Source: Sphingorhabdus sp. (lineage in GTDB: Bacteria > Pseudomonadota > Alphaproteobacteria > Sphingomonadales > Sphingomonadaceae). Taken from it: a DNA stretch of 64,000 nucleotides. Positions 37,281-46,360 of this stretch are shown here, piece by piece; position 1 is the first letter of the stretch; each line of letters starts with the position of its first letter. The stretch covers positions 1 to 64,000 of the forward strand of contig NZ_JAAVVZ010000005.1 of the NCBI RefSeq assembly GCF_023910635.1. The letters are read 5' to 3'. The notes under the pieces were generated by a model. That model had not been told where the DNA came from, searched no databases, and saw only the letters and a list, made by a program, of their open reading frames with translations. The translations under genes and the position numbers were made by a program.

Positions 37281-37353
37281 TCTACAGTCCTTTGGCGGCC
37301 TTGACCCCGTGCCCAATGGCGGGCAACTTCATGGCGGTAAGGAGAGAGTTAAA

Positions 37354-37773
37354 ATGCTGATGAAATATATCATTGGGTACATCGCAACTGGCATCGCCTT
37401 TGCGCTCATCGATAGCGTCTGGCTGCGGACCATGTACACGCGGCTGTATCAGCCAGAAATCGGCGAAATGATGATGAAGAATGGTTTCCGTTTGGGGCCG
37501 GCCATCATTTTTTATCTGCTGTATATTTTGGGCATGATGATCTTCGCTGTCGGGCCAGCGCTGCTGACGGGCAAGTGGCAGACTGCGCTCATTTGGGGCG
37601 CGTTGATGGGCTTCTTTTGCTATATGACCTATGATTTGACCAATTATGCGACGTTAAAAGTGTGGAGCATGAAAGTCACCATACTCGACATCATTTGGGG
37701 CACATTTCTGACAGGCTCTGCTTCGCTGGTCGGCTTTTGGATTACGCAAGCTTTGCTTGGCAAAAGCACTTAG
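37354..37773 (+). CDS. DUF2177 family membrane protein
   Basis: ALIDSVWLRTMYTRLYQPEIGEMM; GFFCYMTYDLTNYATLKVW; stop TAG shared with repeat end. Confidence 0.85.
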   Translation: MLMKYIIGYIATGIAFALIDSVWLRTMYTRLYQPEIGEMMMKNGFRLGPAIIFYLLYILGMMIFAVGPALLTGKWQTALIWGALMGFFCYMTYDLTNYATLKVWSMKVTILDIIWGTFLTGSASLVGFWITQALLGKST

Positions 37774-37848
37774 GGTCAGGACCACTTAAATCCACCATCG
37801 CGGCGTCAAAATGGCCTCAAACCGCGAAGGTGTAAGTGGTCCTGACTC
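37773..37848. repeat. Inverted-repeat element copy 2 (76 bp, internally deleted)
   Basis: GGGTCAGGACCACTTAAATCCACCATCGCGGCGTC...ACCGCGAAGGTGTAAGTGGTCCTGACTC. Confidence 0.9.
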
Positions 37849-39290
37849 TAAGCGGCATCGCTGATCCCAAGGTCAGCAAGCTTTCGGTACAAGGTTGACC
37901 TGCCGATACCCAATCGGCGGGCAACCTCGGTCATCCGGCCGCTATAATGACCGATAGCAAGCCGGATGACGTCGGCCTCAATTTCTTCGAGCGAACGCAT
38001 GTTGCCGTCATGTTCATACAGCGTGACGCCAATACCGTCATTTGATCCGGCACCGGCGGACCCACCATTGCGGGGAACGCCAACGGTCTGGGAAATCTGC
38101 GGAAACTCCTCTGGCGTCAGAGCGTCGCGATCGCACAAGACAGCGGCGCGAAACAACGCACTTTGCAACTGACGCACATTGCCGGGCCAGTCATAGCCGC
38201 GCAACATAATGAGTGCCTCGTCTGTGATTCCAAGGCTACGAAGACCAGGCTGGCTTGCCATGCGGCCCAGGAAATGGCGCGCCAAGGCAGGAATGTCCGA
38301 TGTGCGTTCGCGCAGCGGGGGAATCGTTAGCTGGACGACATTCAGCCGGTAATAAAGGTCTTCCCGAAATTCGCCGGTTTCTAGCCTGTCGGAGAGGTTA
38401 TAGTTGCTGGCCGATATAAGGCGTGCATCAATACGGTAACTATGGGCCGCGCCAACGGGTGAGATTTCGCCATGCGTGAGTAAACGGACCAACCGGACTT
38501 GTGTGTCGCAGGGAAGCTTGTCGACTTCATCAAGAAACACAGTTCCGCCTTCGGCCTGTTGGAAAATGCCAATATGGCGGTCAAATGCACCAGCAAAAGC
38601 ACCTCTTTCATGCCCAAAGAGAACAGAGTTCAGCAAAGTATCTGGAATCGCGCTGCAATTTACCTTCAGATATGGCAATTTTGCGCGCGGGCTAGCGGCT
38701 TGAATGGCATCTGCGACAACTTCCTTTCCAACGCCATGTTCGCCTTCGATGAAGATTGGTGCGCGGCTGCGTGCGGCCTTGGCCGCGATCGCCAGCGCCG
38801 TTCGAAACGCAGGCGCGGAGCCGATGATTTCCTCAAACGCCAACGGTTGGCTGATTTTTTCGGTCAATGGGTATAGTTCTCCCAAAGCCATGCTTTTGTC
38901 CGCAGCCATGCGCAATGCGGCGATGATCCGTTCGGGCGCGACAGGCTTTAGGATATAATTCCACGCACCAGCACGCATTGCGCCAATGGCATCCTCGATC
39001 GACCCGATTGACGTCATAAGCAACAGGGGCAGGGCAGGGCGGCGGTCCTTGAGTTCGGATATAAACGACGCGGATTCAGCGCCAAGTCCGCATTGGTCTA
39101 TGAGGATTGCGTCCAGCATCATGCCGTCCTGCGTTCCCAGCAGGTCAATTGCCGATTCGACATCGCGCGCAAATATCGTGCGCCATCCCGCACGCGATGC
39201 AACGGCCGAAACCAGCCTGCATTGGGCTGGTTCGTCGTCCATAAGCAACAATAACCGTGTATCTCTTTCGTGCATGCGCCGTCCATTCAT
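37848..39290 (-). CDS. Sigma-54-dependent response regulator (NtrC family, REC-AAA-Fis)
   Basis: EGEHGVGKEVVADAIQ, GAFAGAFDRHIGIFQQAEGGTVFLDEVDKL, GYDWPGNVRQLQ, C-terminal Fis HTH (GRMTEVARRLGIGRSTLYRKL). Confidence 0.93.
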   Translation of the reverse strand: MNGRRMHERDTRLLLLMDDEPAQCRLVSAVASRAGWRTIFARDVESAIDLLGTQDGMMLDAILIDQCGLGAESASFISELKDRRPALPLLLMTSIGSIEDAIGAMRAGAWNYILKPVAPERIIAALRMAADKSMALGELYPLTEKISQPLAFEEIIGSAPAFRTALAIAAKAARSRAPIFIEGEHGVGKEVVADAIQAASPRAKLPYLKVNCSAIPDTLLNSVLFGHERGAFAGAFDRHIGIFQQAEGGTVFLDEVDKLPCDTQVRLVRLLTHGEISPVGAAHSYRIDARLISASNYNLSDRLETGEFREDLYYRLNVVQLTIPPLRERTSDIPALARHFLGRMASQPGLRSLGITDEALIMLRGYDWPGNVRQLQSALFRAAVLCDRDALTPEEFPQISQTVGVPRNGGSAGAGSNDGIGVTLYEHDGNMRSLEEIEADVIRLAIGHYSGRMTEVARRLGIGRSTLYRKLADLGISDAA

Positions 39291-39429
39291 GGTCCTTGCG
39301 CATGCTGGTAACGCAAATGGGTAAAGAGCTAATTAAGCAGTCATGATATTTTCTTTGTTCATCATGCTTGAGCATTGGAAAATCACCAGTTAAGGCGGTT
39401 GCGTAATATAATTTTACACGGAGGCTGTT

Positions 39430-39564
39430 TTGACAAACGATCATGACCTTGGACCCGCAAAAGAAACATATTCGGGTTTCGTCACATTTTTCAAATGGGG
39501 TACAATTGTTACCGCGATTGTTACCGCTATAGTAGTATTGATCATCGCAAGCCGTGCTGCTTAA
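39430..39564 (+). CDS. aa3-type cytochrome c oxidase subunit IV (44 aa), not in the supplied ORF track
   Basis: MTNDHDLGPAKETYSGFVTFFKWGTIVTAIVTAIVVLIIASRAA from TTG; family pattern (GPAKxTYxGFxxxxKWGT + TM); abuts pntAA. Confidence 0.8.
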   Translation: MTNDHDLGPAKETYSGFVTFFKWGTIVTAIVTAIVVLIIASRAA

Positions 39565-40695
39565 GTGGTAAAGATTGCTGTACTAAGGGAAACCACTCCC
39601 GGCGAAGCCCGCGTTTCTGCATCCCCTGAAACCGTCAAGAAATTCATTGCGCTTGGCGCGACAGTTTCGGTCGAAAATGAAGCAGGCGCAGGGGCGTCCA
39701 TTGGTGACGGCGATTATGCAAATGCGGGCGCTGCTGTGGGAAATCTGGCTGCGGTCCTGAAGGATGCGGACATTGTTTTGGGCGTTCAGGGCCCAGATCC
39801 AAAGGCGTTGAAGGGCATGAAGCCCGGTGCTTGGTTGGTTGCCGGACTTGACCCCTTTGGTCAGCGTTCACGCATTGATGCTTATGCCAAGGCGGGCGTA
39901 GAAGCGCTGGCGATGGAATTCATGCCGCGCATTACGCGTGCGCAATCGATGGACATATTGTCGTCGCAATCGAACCTGTCGGGATATAAGGCGGTGATTG
40001 AGGCGGCGTCGGTCTATGGCCGGGCCTTCCCAATGATGATGACCGCCGCTGGCACCATTAGCGCCGCGAGGGCGTTTATCATGGGTGTTGGCGTGGCCGG
40101 GCTTCAGGCGATTGCCACCGCACGGCGCTTAGGCGCTCAGGTTTCGGCAACCGACGTGCGCTCTGCTACGAAGGAACAGATTGAATCCTTGGGTGCAAAG
40201 GCAATTTTCGTTGAGAATGTCGCCGGAATACAAGGCGAGGGCGCTGGCGGATATGCGACCGAAATGTCCGACGAATATAAGGCAGCGCAAGCCGAATTGG
40301 TCTCCGCGCATATCGCCAAGCAGGACATCGTCATTACCACCGCGTTGATTCCGGGCCGCCCCGCACCGCGTCTGGTGTCTGACGCGCAGATTGCGAGCAT
40401 GAAGCCCGGTTCGGTCATTTTCGACCTTGCCGTTGCGCAAGGCGGCAATGTCGAAGGGTCCAAGGCAGACGAAATCGTCATCAAACATGGCGTAAAAATC
40501 ATTGGCTATAGCAACACGCCAGCGCATTTGGCGGCGGACGCATCGGCCCTGTATGCGCGCAACCTGTTCAATTTCCTTTCCGCTTTTTGGGACAAGGAAG
40601 CTGGCAAGCCTGTGTTGCCGGATGACGATGAAATTACCGCAGCAATTCGCCTGACCAAAGATGGTAAGGTTGTGAATGAACGGCTTATGGCGTGA
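39565..40695 (+). CDS. pntAA: NAD(P) transhydrogenase subunit alpha (part 1)
   Basis: VLRETTPGEARVSASPETVKKF; GVGVAGLQAIATARRLGA; GTG start. Confidence 0.95.
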   Translation: MVKIAVLRETTPGEARVSASPETVKKFIALGATVSVENEAGAGASIGDGDYANAGAAVGNLAAVLKDADIVLGVQGPDPKALKGMKPGAWLVAGLDPFGQRSRIDAYAKAGVEALAMEFMPRITRAQSMDILSSQSNLSGYKAVIEAASVYGRAFPMMMTAAGTISAARAFIMGVGVAGLQAIATARRLGAQVSATDVRSATKEQIESLGAKAIFVENVAGIQGEGAGGYATEMSDEYKAAQAELVSAHIAKQDIVITTALIPGRPAPRLVSDAQIASMKPGSVIFDLAVAQGGNVEGSKADEIVIKHGVKIIGYSNTPAHLAADASALYARNLFNFLSAFWDKEAGKPVLPDDDEITAAIRLTKDGKVVNERLMA

Positions 40696-40880
40696 TGCGA
40701 GGTGACGTCCGGGAGGCTGTATCTCGCCATCGCTGGTGGGTCATATTGGCTGTGGTCGTGATATTTGGATATTCAGTCGGCAAAGACATGGCGATGCGCG
40801 ATAATGCGGCCGACGCGCTTAACGAGGCTGATTTCGCTTTGCGCGACAGTAGCGGCCCACTTGGGGAGTTAGCTAAGTGA
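40692..40880 (+). CDS. Small hypothetical membrane protein
   Basis: 62 aa with one TM; overlaps pntAA stop. Confidence 0.55.
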   Translation: MMRGDVREAVSRHRWWVILAVVVIFGYSVGKDMAMRDNAADALNEADFALRDSSGPLGELAK

Positions 40881-40904
40881 TAGGCATAGGTCTGGCTAGG
40901 AACA

Positions 40905-41365
40905 AAATCCTCCCCCTCTGGGGGAGGTGGCAGCGCGAAGCGCTGACGGAGGGGGTTTGAAATGGAAGACCACACCCCAGAAGCTCTGCAACTCGCACGC
41001 AAATTACGCGGCGAGATGACTTTGCCGGAAGTTTTGCTGTGGCGTTTGCTAAAAGGCAAGCCGATGGGCTTGAAGTTCCGCAAGCAGCACCCGATCAAAA
41101 ATTTCGTGTTGGATTTCTACTGCGTCGAAAAGCGCATAGCCATCGAAGTTGATGGCATCGCCCACGACATGGGCAATCGCCCCGAACGTGATGCCAGTCG
41201 GGATGCAAAGCTCCGCGCCTTGGGCATTGAAGTTGTTCGGGTCCCTGTCGCCGATGTTTTGCGCGACGTTGAAAACGCTGCTGACGCCATCGTGCGCCTT
41301 TGTACCGACAGACCCCCACCGTCAGCCCTTCGGGCTGCCACCTCCCCCAATGGGGGAGGATTTAC
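40905..41365. mobile_element. DUF559 cassette flanked by ~55-bp imperfect inverted repeats
   Basis: Left AAATCCTCCCCCTCTGGGGGAGGTGGCAGCGCGAAGCGCTGACGGAGGGGGTTTG; right (reverse complement) AAATCCTCCCCCATTGGGGGAGGTGGCAGCCCGAAGGGCTGACGGTGGGGGTCTG. Confidence 0.8.
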
Positions 41366-41381
41366 TGGAGCTCACTTATAA
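40962..41381 (+). CDS. DUF559 / Vsr-like endonuclease domain protein
   Basis: ARKLRGEMTLPEVLLWRLLKGKPMGLKFRKQHPIKNFVLDFYCVEKRIAIEVDGIAHD. Confidence 0.9.
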   Translation: MEDHTPEALQLARKLRGEMTLPEVLLWRLLKGKPMGLKFRKQHPIKNFVLDFYCVEKRIAIEVDGIAHDMGNRPERDASRDAKLRALGIEVVRVPVADVLRDVENAADAIVRLCTDRPPPSALRAATSPNGGGFTGAHL

Positions 41382-41662
41382 TGGACTTTATTTCAATCTT
41401 ATCCATCTTCGTGATGGCCTGTTTTGTGGGCTATTATGTCGTCTGGTCAGTAACGCCTGCGCTCCACACGCCGTTGATGGCGGTGACGAACGCGATTTCT
41501 TCCGTCATTATCGTCGGTGCGTTGATCGCCGGGGCGGCAGGGGGGTCACCCACGGCAAAATGGCTTGGTTTGATCGCCGTGGCCTTGGCCAGCGTCAATA
41601 TCTTTGGTGGCTTTGCGGTCACGGCGCGCATGCTCGCCATGTATAAGAAAAAGGAGCGTTAA
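41381..41662 (+). CDS. pntAB: NAD(P) transhydrogenase subunit alpha part 2 (membrane)
   Basis: TPALHTPLMAVTNAISSVIIVGAL; FGGFAVTARMLAMYKKK. Confidence 0.93.
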   Translation: MDFISILSIFVMACFVGYYVVWSVTPALHTPLMAVTNAISSVIIVGALIAGAAGGSPTAKWLGLIAVALASVNIFGGFAVTARMLAMYKKKER

Positions 41663-41663
41663 G

Positions 41664-43076
41664 TTGGAACATGTTGCTCCTCCCGCTTGGGTCATGCTCG
41701 CTTATTTGATTTCGGGCGTATTTTTTATATTGGCGCTGCGCGGACTGTCGTCGCCTGCAACATCGCAACAGGGTAACCGCTTTGGCATGGCCGGTATGTT
41801 GATTGCCGTGGTCACTACCTTAGTCACGCATGAAGTCGCGTCGCTGCCTGAAATCCTCGGCGCAATCGCCATCGGGGGCGGCATTGGGTGGGTCACGGCA
41901 CGCAAGATTGCCATGACCGACATGCCGCAGCTTGTGGCGGCCTTCCACTCGCTCGTTGGGATGGCCGCAGTGCTGGTTGCTGCCGCCGCATTCCTCAACC
42001 CTGTTGCCTTTGGCATTGCCGGTGAAGACGGCCTTATAAACCCCGTCAGCCGCGTTGAAATGGGCTTGGGCATCGCCATTGGCGCGATCACCTTTTCAGG
42101 CTCAGTCATCGCTTTCCTGAAGCTGGCGGGCAAAATGTCGGGCGCGCCCATCCTCTTGCCGCTTCGCCATGTCATCAACCTGGGCACCTTGGCAGCGATC
42201 CTTGGCCTCATTGGTTACTTCACCGTGGACCAAAGCCCTTGGATTTTCTGGACCGTTACTGCGCTTGCTTTCCTCATTGGCTTTTTGCTTATCATTCCCA
42301 TCGGCGGCGCGGATATGCCGGTCGTGGTGTCGATGCTGAACAGCTATTCCGGTTGGGCCGCCGCCGCCATGGGCTTCACGCTGCACAACACGGCGATGAT
42401 TATCACAGGCGCATTGGTCGGCTCGTCAGGGGCGATTTTGTCTTACATCATGTGCAAGGCCATGAACCGGAGCTTCATCAGCGTTATCGCGGGCGGCTTT
42501 GGCGCGGAGGCGGCTGTCTCCAGCGGTGAAGCCAAGGAGCAGCGGCCATGGAAGCGTGGCTCTGCCGAAGATGCGGCCTATATGATGCAACAGGCCGAAA
42601 GCGTTATCATCGTGCCCGGATACGGCATGGCGGTTGCGCAGGCGCAGCATATCTTGCGCGAAATGGCAGATGTTTTGAAGAAACAGGGCGTTTCGGTAAA
42701 ATATGCTATCCACCCTGTTGCCGGACGTATGCCCGGCCACATGAACGTTTTGTTGGCTGAGGCATCGGTGCCGTATGACGAAGTGTTCGAGCTTGAAGAT
42801 ATCAACAGCGAATTTGCCCAAGCCGATGTCGCCTTTATCATCGGCGCGAATGACGTTGTGAACCCTGCGGCGAAAACCGACAAGACGTCGCCGATTTACG
42901 GTATGCCGGTGTTTGACGTCGACAAGGCAAAGACCGTGTTCTTCGTGAAGCGTTCGATGGGCGGCGTTGGCTATGCCGGCGTCGACAATGACGTGTTCTA
43001 TATGGATCAAACGATGATGCTTCTCGCCGATGCGAAGAAGATGTGTGAGGACATCGTCAAAGCCTTGCAGCATTAG
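41664..43076 (+). CDS. pntB: NAD(P)(+) transhydrogenase subunit beta
   Basis: GADMPVVVSMLNSYSGWAAAAMGF; VPGYGMAVAQAQH; KYAIHPVAGRMPGHMNVLLAEA; TTG start. Confidence 0.96.
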   Translation: MEHVAPPAWVMLAYLISGVFFILALRGLSSPATSQQGNRFGMAGMLIAVVTTLVTHEVASLPEILGAIAIGGGIGWVTARKIAMTDMPQLVAAFHSLVGMAAVLVAAAAFLNPVAFGIAGEDGLINPVSRVEMGLGIAIGAITFSGSVIAFLKLAGKMSGAPILLPLRHVINLGTLAAILGLIGYFTVDQSPWIFWTVTALAFLIGFLLIIPIGGADMPVVVSMLNSYSGWAAAAMGFTLHNTAMIITGALVGSSGAILSYIMCKAMNRSFISVIAGGFGAEAAVSSGEAKEQRPWKRGSAEDAAYMMQQAESVIIVPGYGMAVAQAQHILREMADVLKKQGVSVKYAIHPVAGRMPGHMNVLLAEASVPYDEVFELEDINSEFAQADVAFIIGANDVVNPAAKTDKTSPIYGMPVFDVDKAKTVFFVKRSMGGVGYAGVDNDVFYMDQTMMLLADAKKMCEDIVKALQH

Positions 43077-43103
43077 GCCAGTTCAAGCTATCGATAGATA
43101 AAT

Positions 43104-43133
43104 GCCGTCCCGAGCGAACTCGGGGCGGTCTTT
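43104..43133 (+). terminator. Rho-independent-like terminator after pntB
   Basis: CCGTCCCGAG-CGAA-CTCGGGGCGG followed by TCTTTG. Confidence 0.7.
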
Positions 43134-43151
43134 GTTTCTCTATCAAAGGTA

Positions 43152-43856
43152 ATGAGCATGCGTAAATTGGGACTGATCGGTGGGTTAAGCTGGTATTCCA
43201 CTGAACTTTATTACGCACATATCAATAAACAGGTCCTGCGGCGGACCAACGGGACGTGCAATGCGCCGTTGTTGATCGAGAGCCTCAATTTCTGCGACGT
43301 TGGCAAGGCCAGCACACCAGAAGACTGGGCGCATGTTGCAGAAGTGCTGATCGCATCAGCGCGCCGTCTTGAGCAAGCCGGAGCCACCGCCTTGCTTATT
43401 TGCGCCAACAGCATGCATAAAGTGTTTGATGACGTCGCCGGAGCGGTTTCGATCCCGCTCATCCATATTGCCGACGCGGTCGGTGAGAAGATGAAGGCCG
43501 ACGCGGTCTCATCTGCCGCATTATTAGGCACGGCAAATGTCATGGCCGAAAACTGGTATCGTCAGCGCCTGGTTAAGCATGGCGTTTCTTTATTGCCCGC
43601 CGAAATGGACGATGTGAAAGATCTAGAGCGCATCATCTATGATGAACTTATGCACGGCGTGGTGAAGCGCGATTCCGAACGGACGTTGAAAACGATCATC
43701 ACCGAAATTGATCAACAAGGCATCAAGGCGGTTGTGCTGGGTTGCACCGAATTAAGCATGTTGGTCGATACCAAAGCCAATGTCCTGCCTATTTATGACA
43801 GCACCGAAATTCATGCCGACGCAGGGGTCGACTGGATTTTGGGGGATGCAATGTAA
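43152..43856 (+). CDS. Aspartate/glutamate racemase family protein
   Basis: MRKLGLIGGLSWYSTELYY; ICANSMHKVFDDV; VVLGCTELSML. Confidence 0.93.
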   Translation: MSMRKLGLIGGLSWYSTELYYAHINKQVLRRTNGTCNAPLLIESLNFCDVGKASTPEDWAHVAEVLIASARRLEQAGATALLICANSMHKVFDDVAGAVSIPLIHIADAVGEKMKADAVSSAALLGTANVMAENWYRQRLVKHGVSLLPAEMDDVKDLERIIYDELMHGVVKRDSERTLKTIITEIDQQGIKAVVLGCTELSMLVDTKANVLPIYDSTEIHADAGVDWILGDAM

Positions 43857-43891
43857 CGCGGCTTGGCCATCACGCCCACGCCATACAACGT

Positions 43892-44242
43892 TTACTGAAG
43901 CATAAGCCGTTTGAGTTGATATTGGTCGCCATTCCACCCTTCAAAAACCGCATCAATACCGGGGTGGTTGATTGGCCCTTGCTGATGGTCGGCAAGTAAA
44001 TTCTGCTGGCTTACATAAGCGATATAGCTGTTCTCCGCATTTTCGGCGAACAGATGGTAAAATGGTTGATCCTTGGCAGGCCGCACGGGTTCCGGGATGG
44101 ACTGATACCATTCCTCGCTATTGGCAAAAACAGGGTCAATGTCGAACACCACGCCACGAAAATTGAATAAGCGATGGCGCACAACATCACCGATCGAAAA
44201 CGCCGTTTCAACAATGTCGGGAGCGCGTGTGTGATGATTCAT
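43892..44242 (-). CDS. hspQ: Heat shock protein HspQ (hemimethylated DNA-binding/YccV-like)
   Basis: FSIGDVVRHRLFNFRGVVFDIDPVF...WY...QPFYHLFAENAE...YVSQQNLL. Confidence 0.93.
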   Translation of the reverse strand: MNHHTRAPDIVETAFSIGDVVRHRLFNFRGVVFDIDPVFANSEEWYQSIPEPVRPAKDQPFYHLFAENAENSYIAYVSQQNLLADHQQGPINHPGIDAVFEGWNGDQYQLKRLMLQ

Positions 44243-44374
44243 GAGGTCAATATCGTATCTTCTCACGCGCAAATCAACCTTGTGGCTTGGCAAAGCGAAA
44301 AACTTCGGTTAATGGCCCCGCTCTGTCATAGGGATGCGCCGTTTTTACGGCAATGACCAGTCCCTATGCATTGC

Positions 44375-44464
44375 GGAGAGATGGCTGAGTGGTCGAAAGC
44401 ACCGCACTCGAAATGCGGCGTGCCGGTGACGGTACCTAGGGTTCGAATCCCTATCTCTCCGCCA
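44375..44464 (+). tRNA. tRNA-Ser (anticodon CGA), CCA encoded
   Basis: Acceptor GGAGAGA/TCTCTCC, anticodon loop CTCGAAA, long variable arm, TpsiC GGTTCGAATCC. Confidence 0.96.
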
Positions 44465-44479
44465 ATTTATATTGAAAAA
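44459..44479. repeat. Putative att site (left) overlapping tRNA-Ser 3' end
   Basis: CCGCCAATTTATATTGAAAAA, identical 21-mer at 52033-52053. Confidence 0.7.
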
Positions 44480-44612
44480 AAGAGTTAATTTTTAGATTTT
44501 TAGAGCTGTTCCCGAAAACGCTCCCCGATAGCTGGCGGCTTGGGGGCTATTAACTCAAAGAAGAACGGTCTCATGATCTGCGCCCATTGGGGATTAAGCT
44601 TGTACGACCTTG

Positions 44613-44789
44613 GGGTCAGGACCACTTAAATCCACCTTCGCGGCGTCAAGACGTCTTTCGGATTTGACCCATACTGTCCATTGCCGCGTTGGCAAGCTTG
44701 GACTTAGAACCACTAAGTCCCGCGCTTACCGCCTTGCACTGAACAGTATGGCCTCAAACCGCGAAGGTGGATTTAAGTGGTCCTGACCC
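44613..44789. repeat. Inverted-repeat element copy 3 (177 bp)
   Basis: GGGTCAGGACCACTTAAATCCACCTTCGCGGCGTC...CCGCGAAGGTGGATTTAAGTGGTCCTGACCC. Confidence 0.92.
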
Positions 44790-44924
44790 TAAATATCTGA
44801 CCGTCAAAATCTACAATGAAAATATCGCCAATACTACTCATACCGAACGAAACAAGTTGGTTGGAGGTCACGTCAGGCCTTGCATTTTCCGTTCGCAATT
44901 CGATTGTTTTCAGGGATGATTGGT

Positions 44925-45506
44925 CTACTTCTCAATAATTGGAGATGCTGGAAGCAGAAGCTCAAGTCGCGCTTGAAAGTCTAACTTTGTTAGCGTCTTG
45001 TTAGTTAGGCATTCTAGCAGGAAGCCGCGCACTAGATTGACCAGACTGCTAGCGAGTTCATCAGGCTGCTCATACCCACCGTGGTGCAATGCGAGTGACA
45101 AGTTTTGACATCCTATACGCACCCAATTGTCGAACAGTTCGGCTAAAGCTGGCTTTCGGGCACCGTAGAGGCTTAACTCAAGGTCGATCTTGATTGAGCG
45201 GGCGTCTGAAAGTTCTTCTGCCACCAACCGTGTCAGTAACTTCGAAAGATGCGATCGGGTCAATCGCTGGTCTGTCCGCCAACCTAGCGCTGACATGTAA
45301 TTCTCGGCTGAGCCAAGATGGAACTCAAAAGCTTTCTGGATGAGTACATCGCGAGTCGGGAAATGATAGCTGACGACGCCGTGAGATTGCTTCGCTTCAC
45401 TGCCGACGCGGCGATGCGTGACAGCGTCGACGCCTTCCTTGTCTATAACCGCCAAGGCTCCCTTCAAAATTTGTTGTCGGGTTTTTTCTCCGGCGCTGAT
45501 TTGCAT
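44925..45506 (-). CDS. TetR family transcriptional regulator
   Basis: TRQQILKGALAVIDKEGVDAVTHRRVGSEAKQSHGVVSYHFPTRDVLIQKAF; start trimmed to MQISAGEK since the upstream ORF runs into the operator. Confidence 0.9.
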   Translation of the reverse strand: MQISAGEKTRQQILKGALAVIDKEGVDAVTHRRVGSEAKQSHGVVSYHFPTRDVLIQKAFEFHLGSAENYMSALGWRTDQRLTRSHLSKLLTRLVAEELSDARSIKIDLELSLYGARKPALAELFDNWVRIGCQNLSLALHHGGYEQPDELASSLVNLVRGFLLECLTNKTLTKLDFQARLELLLPASPIIEK

Positions 45507-45558
45507 TGTTGAGGTTCCGATCTTCGAGTCTGTGTTTAAACACCATTCGCAACACATC

Positions 45559-45599
45559 TTGACATATGTCAAAGATTATATAATTTGACATATGTCCAA
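45559..45599. promoter_or_regulatory. Divergent operator: two TTGACATATGTC(A/C)A palindromes
   Basis: TTGACATATGTCAA at 45559 and TTGACATATGTCCAA at 45585, between divergent tetR and 45617 gene. Confidence 0.8.
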
Positions 45600-45616
45600 T
45601 CACATTCCGAATGTAA

Positions 45617-46360
45617 GTGTTAATGATGGCTTGTAAGAATATTTCACCGGCAATCTTTGATCTCGGTTACAAAGCAGTAATTGTCTTCCTGATAACCGGC
45701 GTAATCTCACTCGCCCTTCCACTTGAGGCTCCGGTTCCCACTCAGAGTGCGGCAGAACTATGGTTGAATACCAAAGCCGGGGGCTATCTTTTCGGCTGGC
45801 TCAATCAGGTCATCTTGATGTTTGCCTGTTCTGTGATCCTCTTGGCGGCCGGTCTTTCGATCTATTCATCAGCCCCTCTTCGCGCCGGAGCGGTTTGGGT
45901 GTTTACGTTGATGGCGACCCTTGCGTTCCTGATTTCAAAATTCCTGTCTCTCTGGTCGGTTCCCCTTACCGCAAAAGCGATCGCGGCGGAAAACGCGGTG
46001 GCTGGTTCAGCTCAATCCATCCTTACCACGCTGGGGCCGAGCGAAGCATTTGGCCTCCTGTCATCAATTGATTACCTTGGTTTCTGGCTCTATGGACTTA
46101 TCGGTTTGTTATTGTTCAGGCCGCTTTTTCGTCAGTCGCTCAGTGCTAAAATTGCCGCCGTTGCGTTGCTGTTGTACGGAATCTTGTTTCATCTCGTCTA
46201 TGTCGCTGTCATGATCGACTTGTTGGGTCAGAGTGATGTGCCGGGTGTCGTCTTTCTAAACACACTTTTGGTTCTGATTGCCGCAATCGCGCTTCTGTTC
46301 CGCTTTCGTGGCAGCCGCGTCGATACCATCCAGCCAGCATCAGGCTCGGTTGCGTCATGA
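45617..46360 (+). CDS. Hypothetical multi-TM membrane protein
   Basis: Several hydrophobic helices; divergent from tetR; overlaps next gene start. Confidence 0.8.
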   Translation: MLMMACKNISPAIFDLGYKAVIVFLITGVISLALPLEAPVPTQSAAELWLNTKAGGYLFGWLNQVILMFACSVILLAAGLSIYSSAPLRAGAVWVFTLMATLAFLISKFLSLWSVPLTAKAIAAENAVAGSAQSILTTLGPSEAFGLLSSIDYLGFWLYGLIGLLLFRPLFRQSLSAKIAAVALLLYGILFHLVYVAVMIDLLGQSDVPGVVFLNTLLVLIAAIALLFRFRGSRVDTIQPASGSVAS

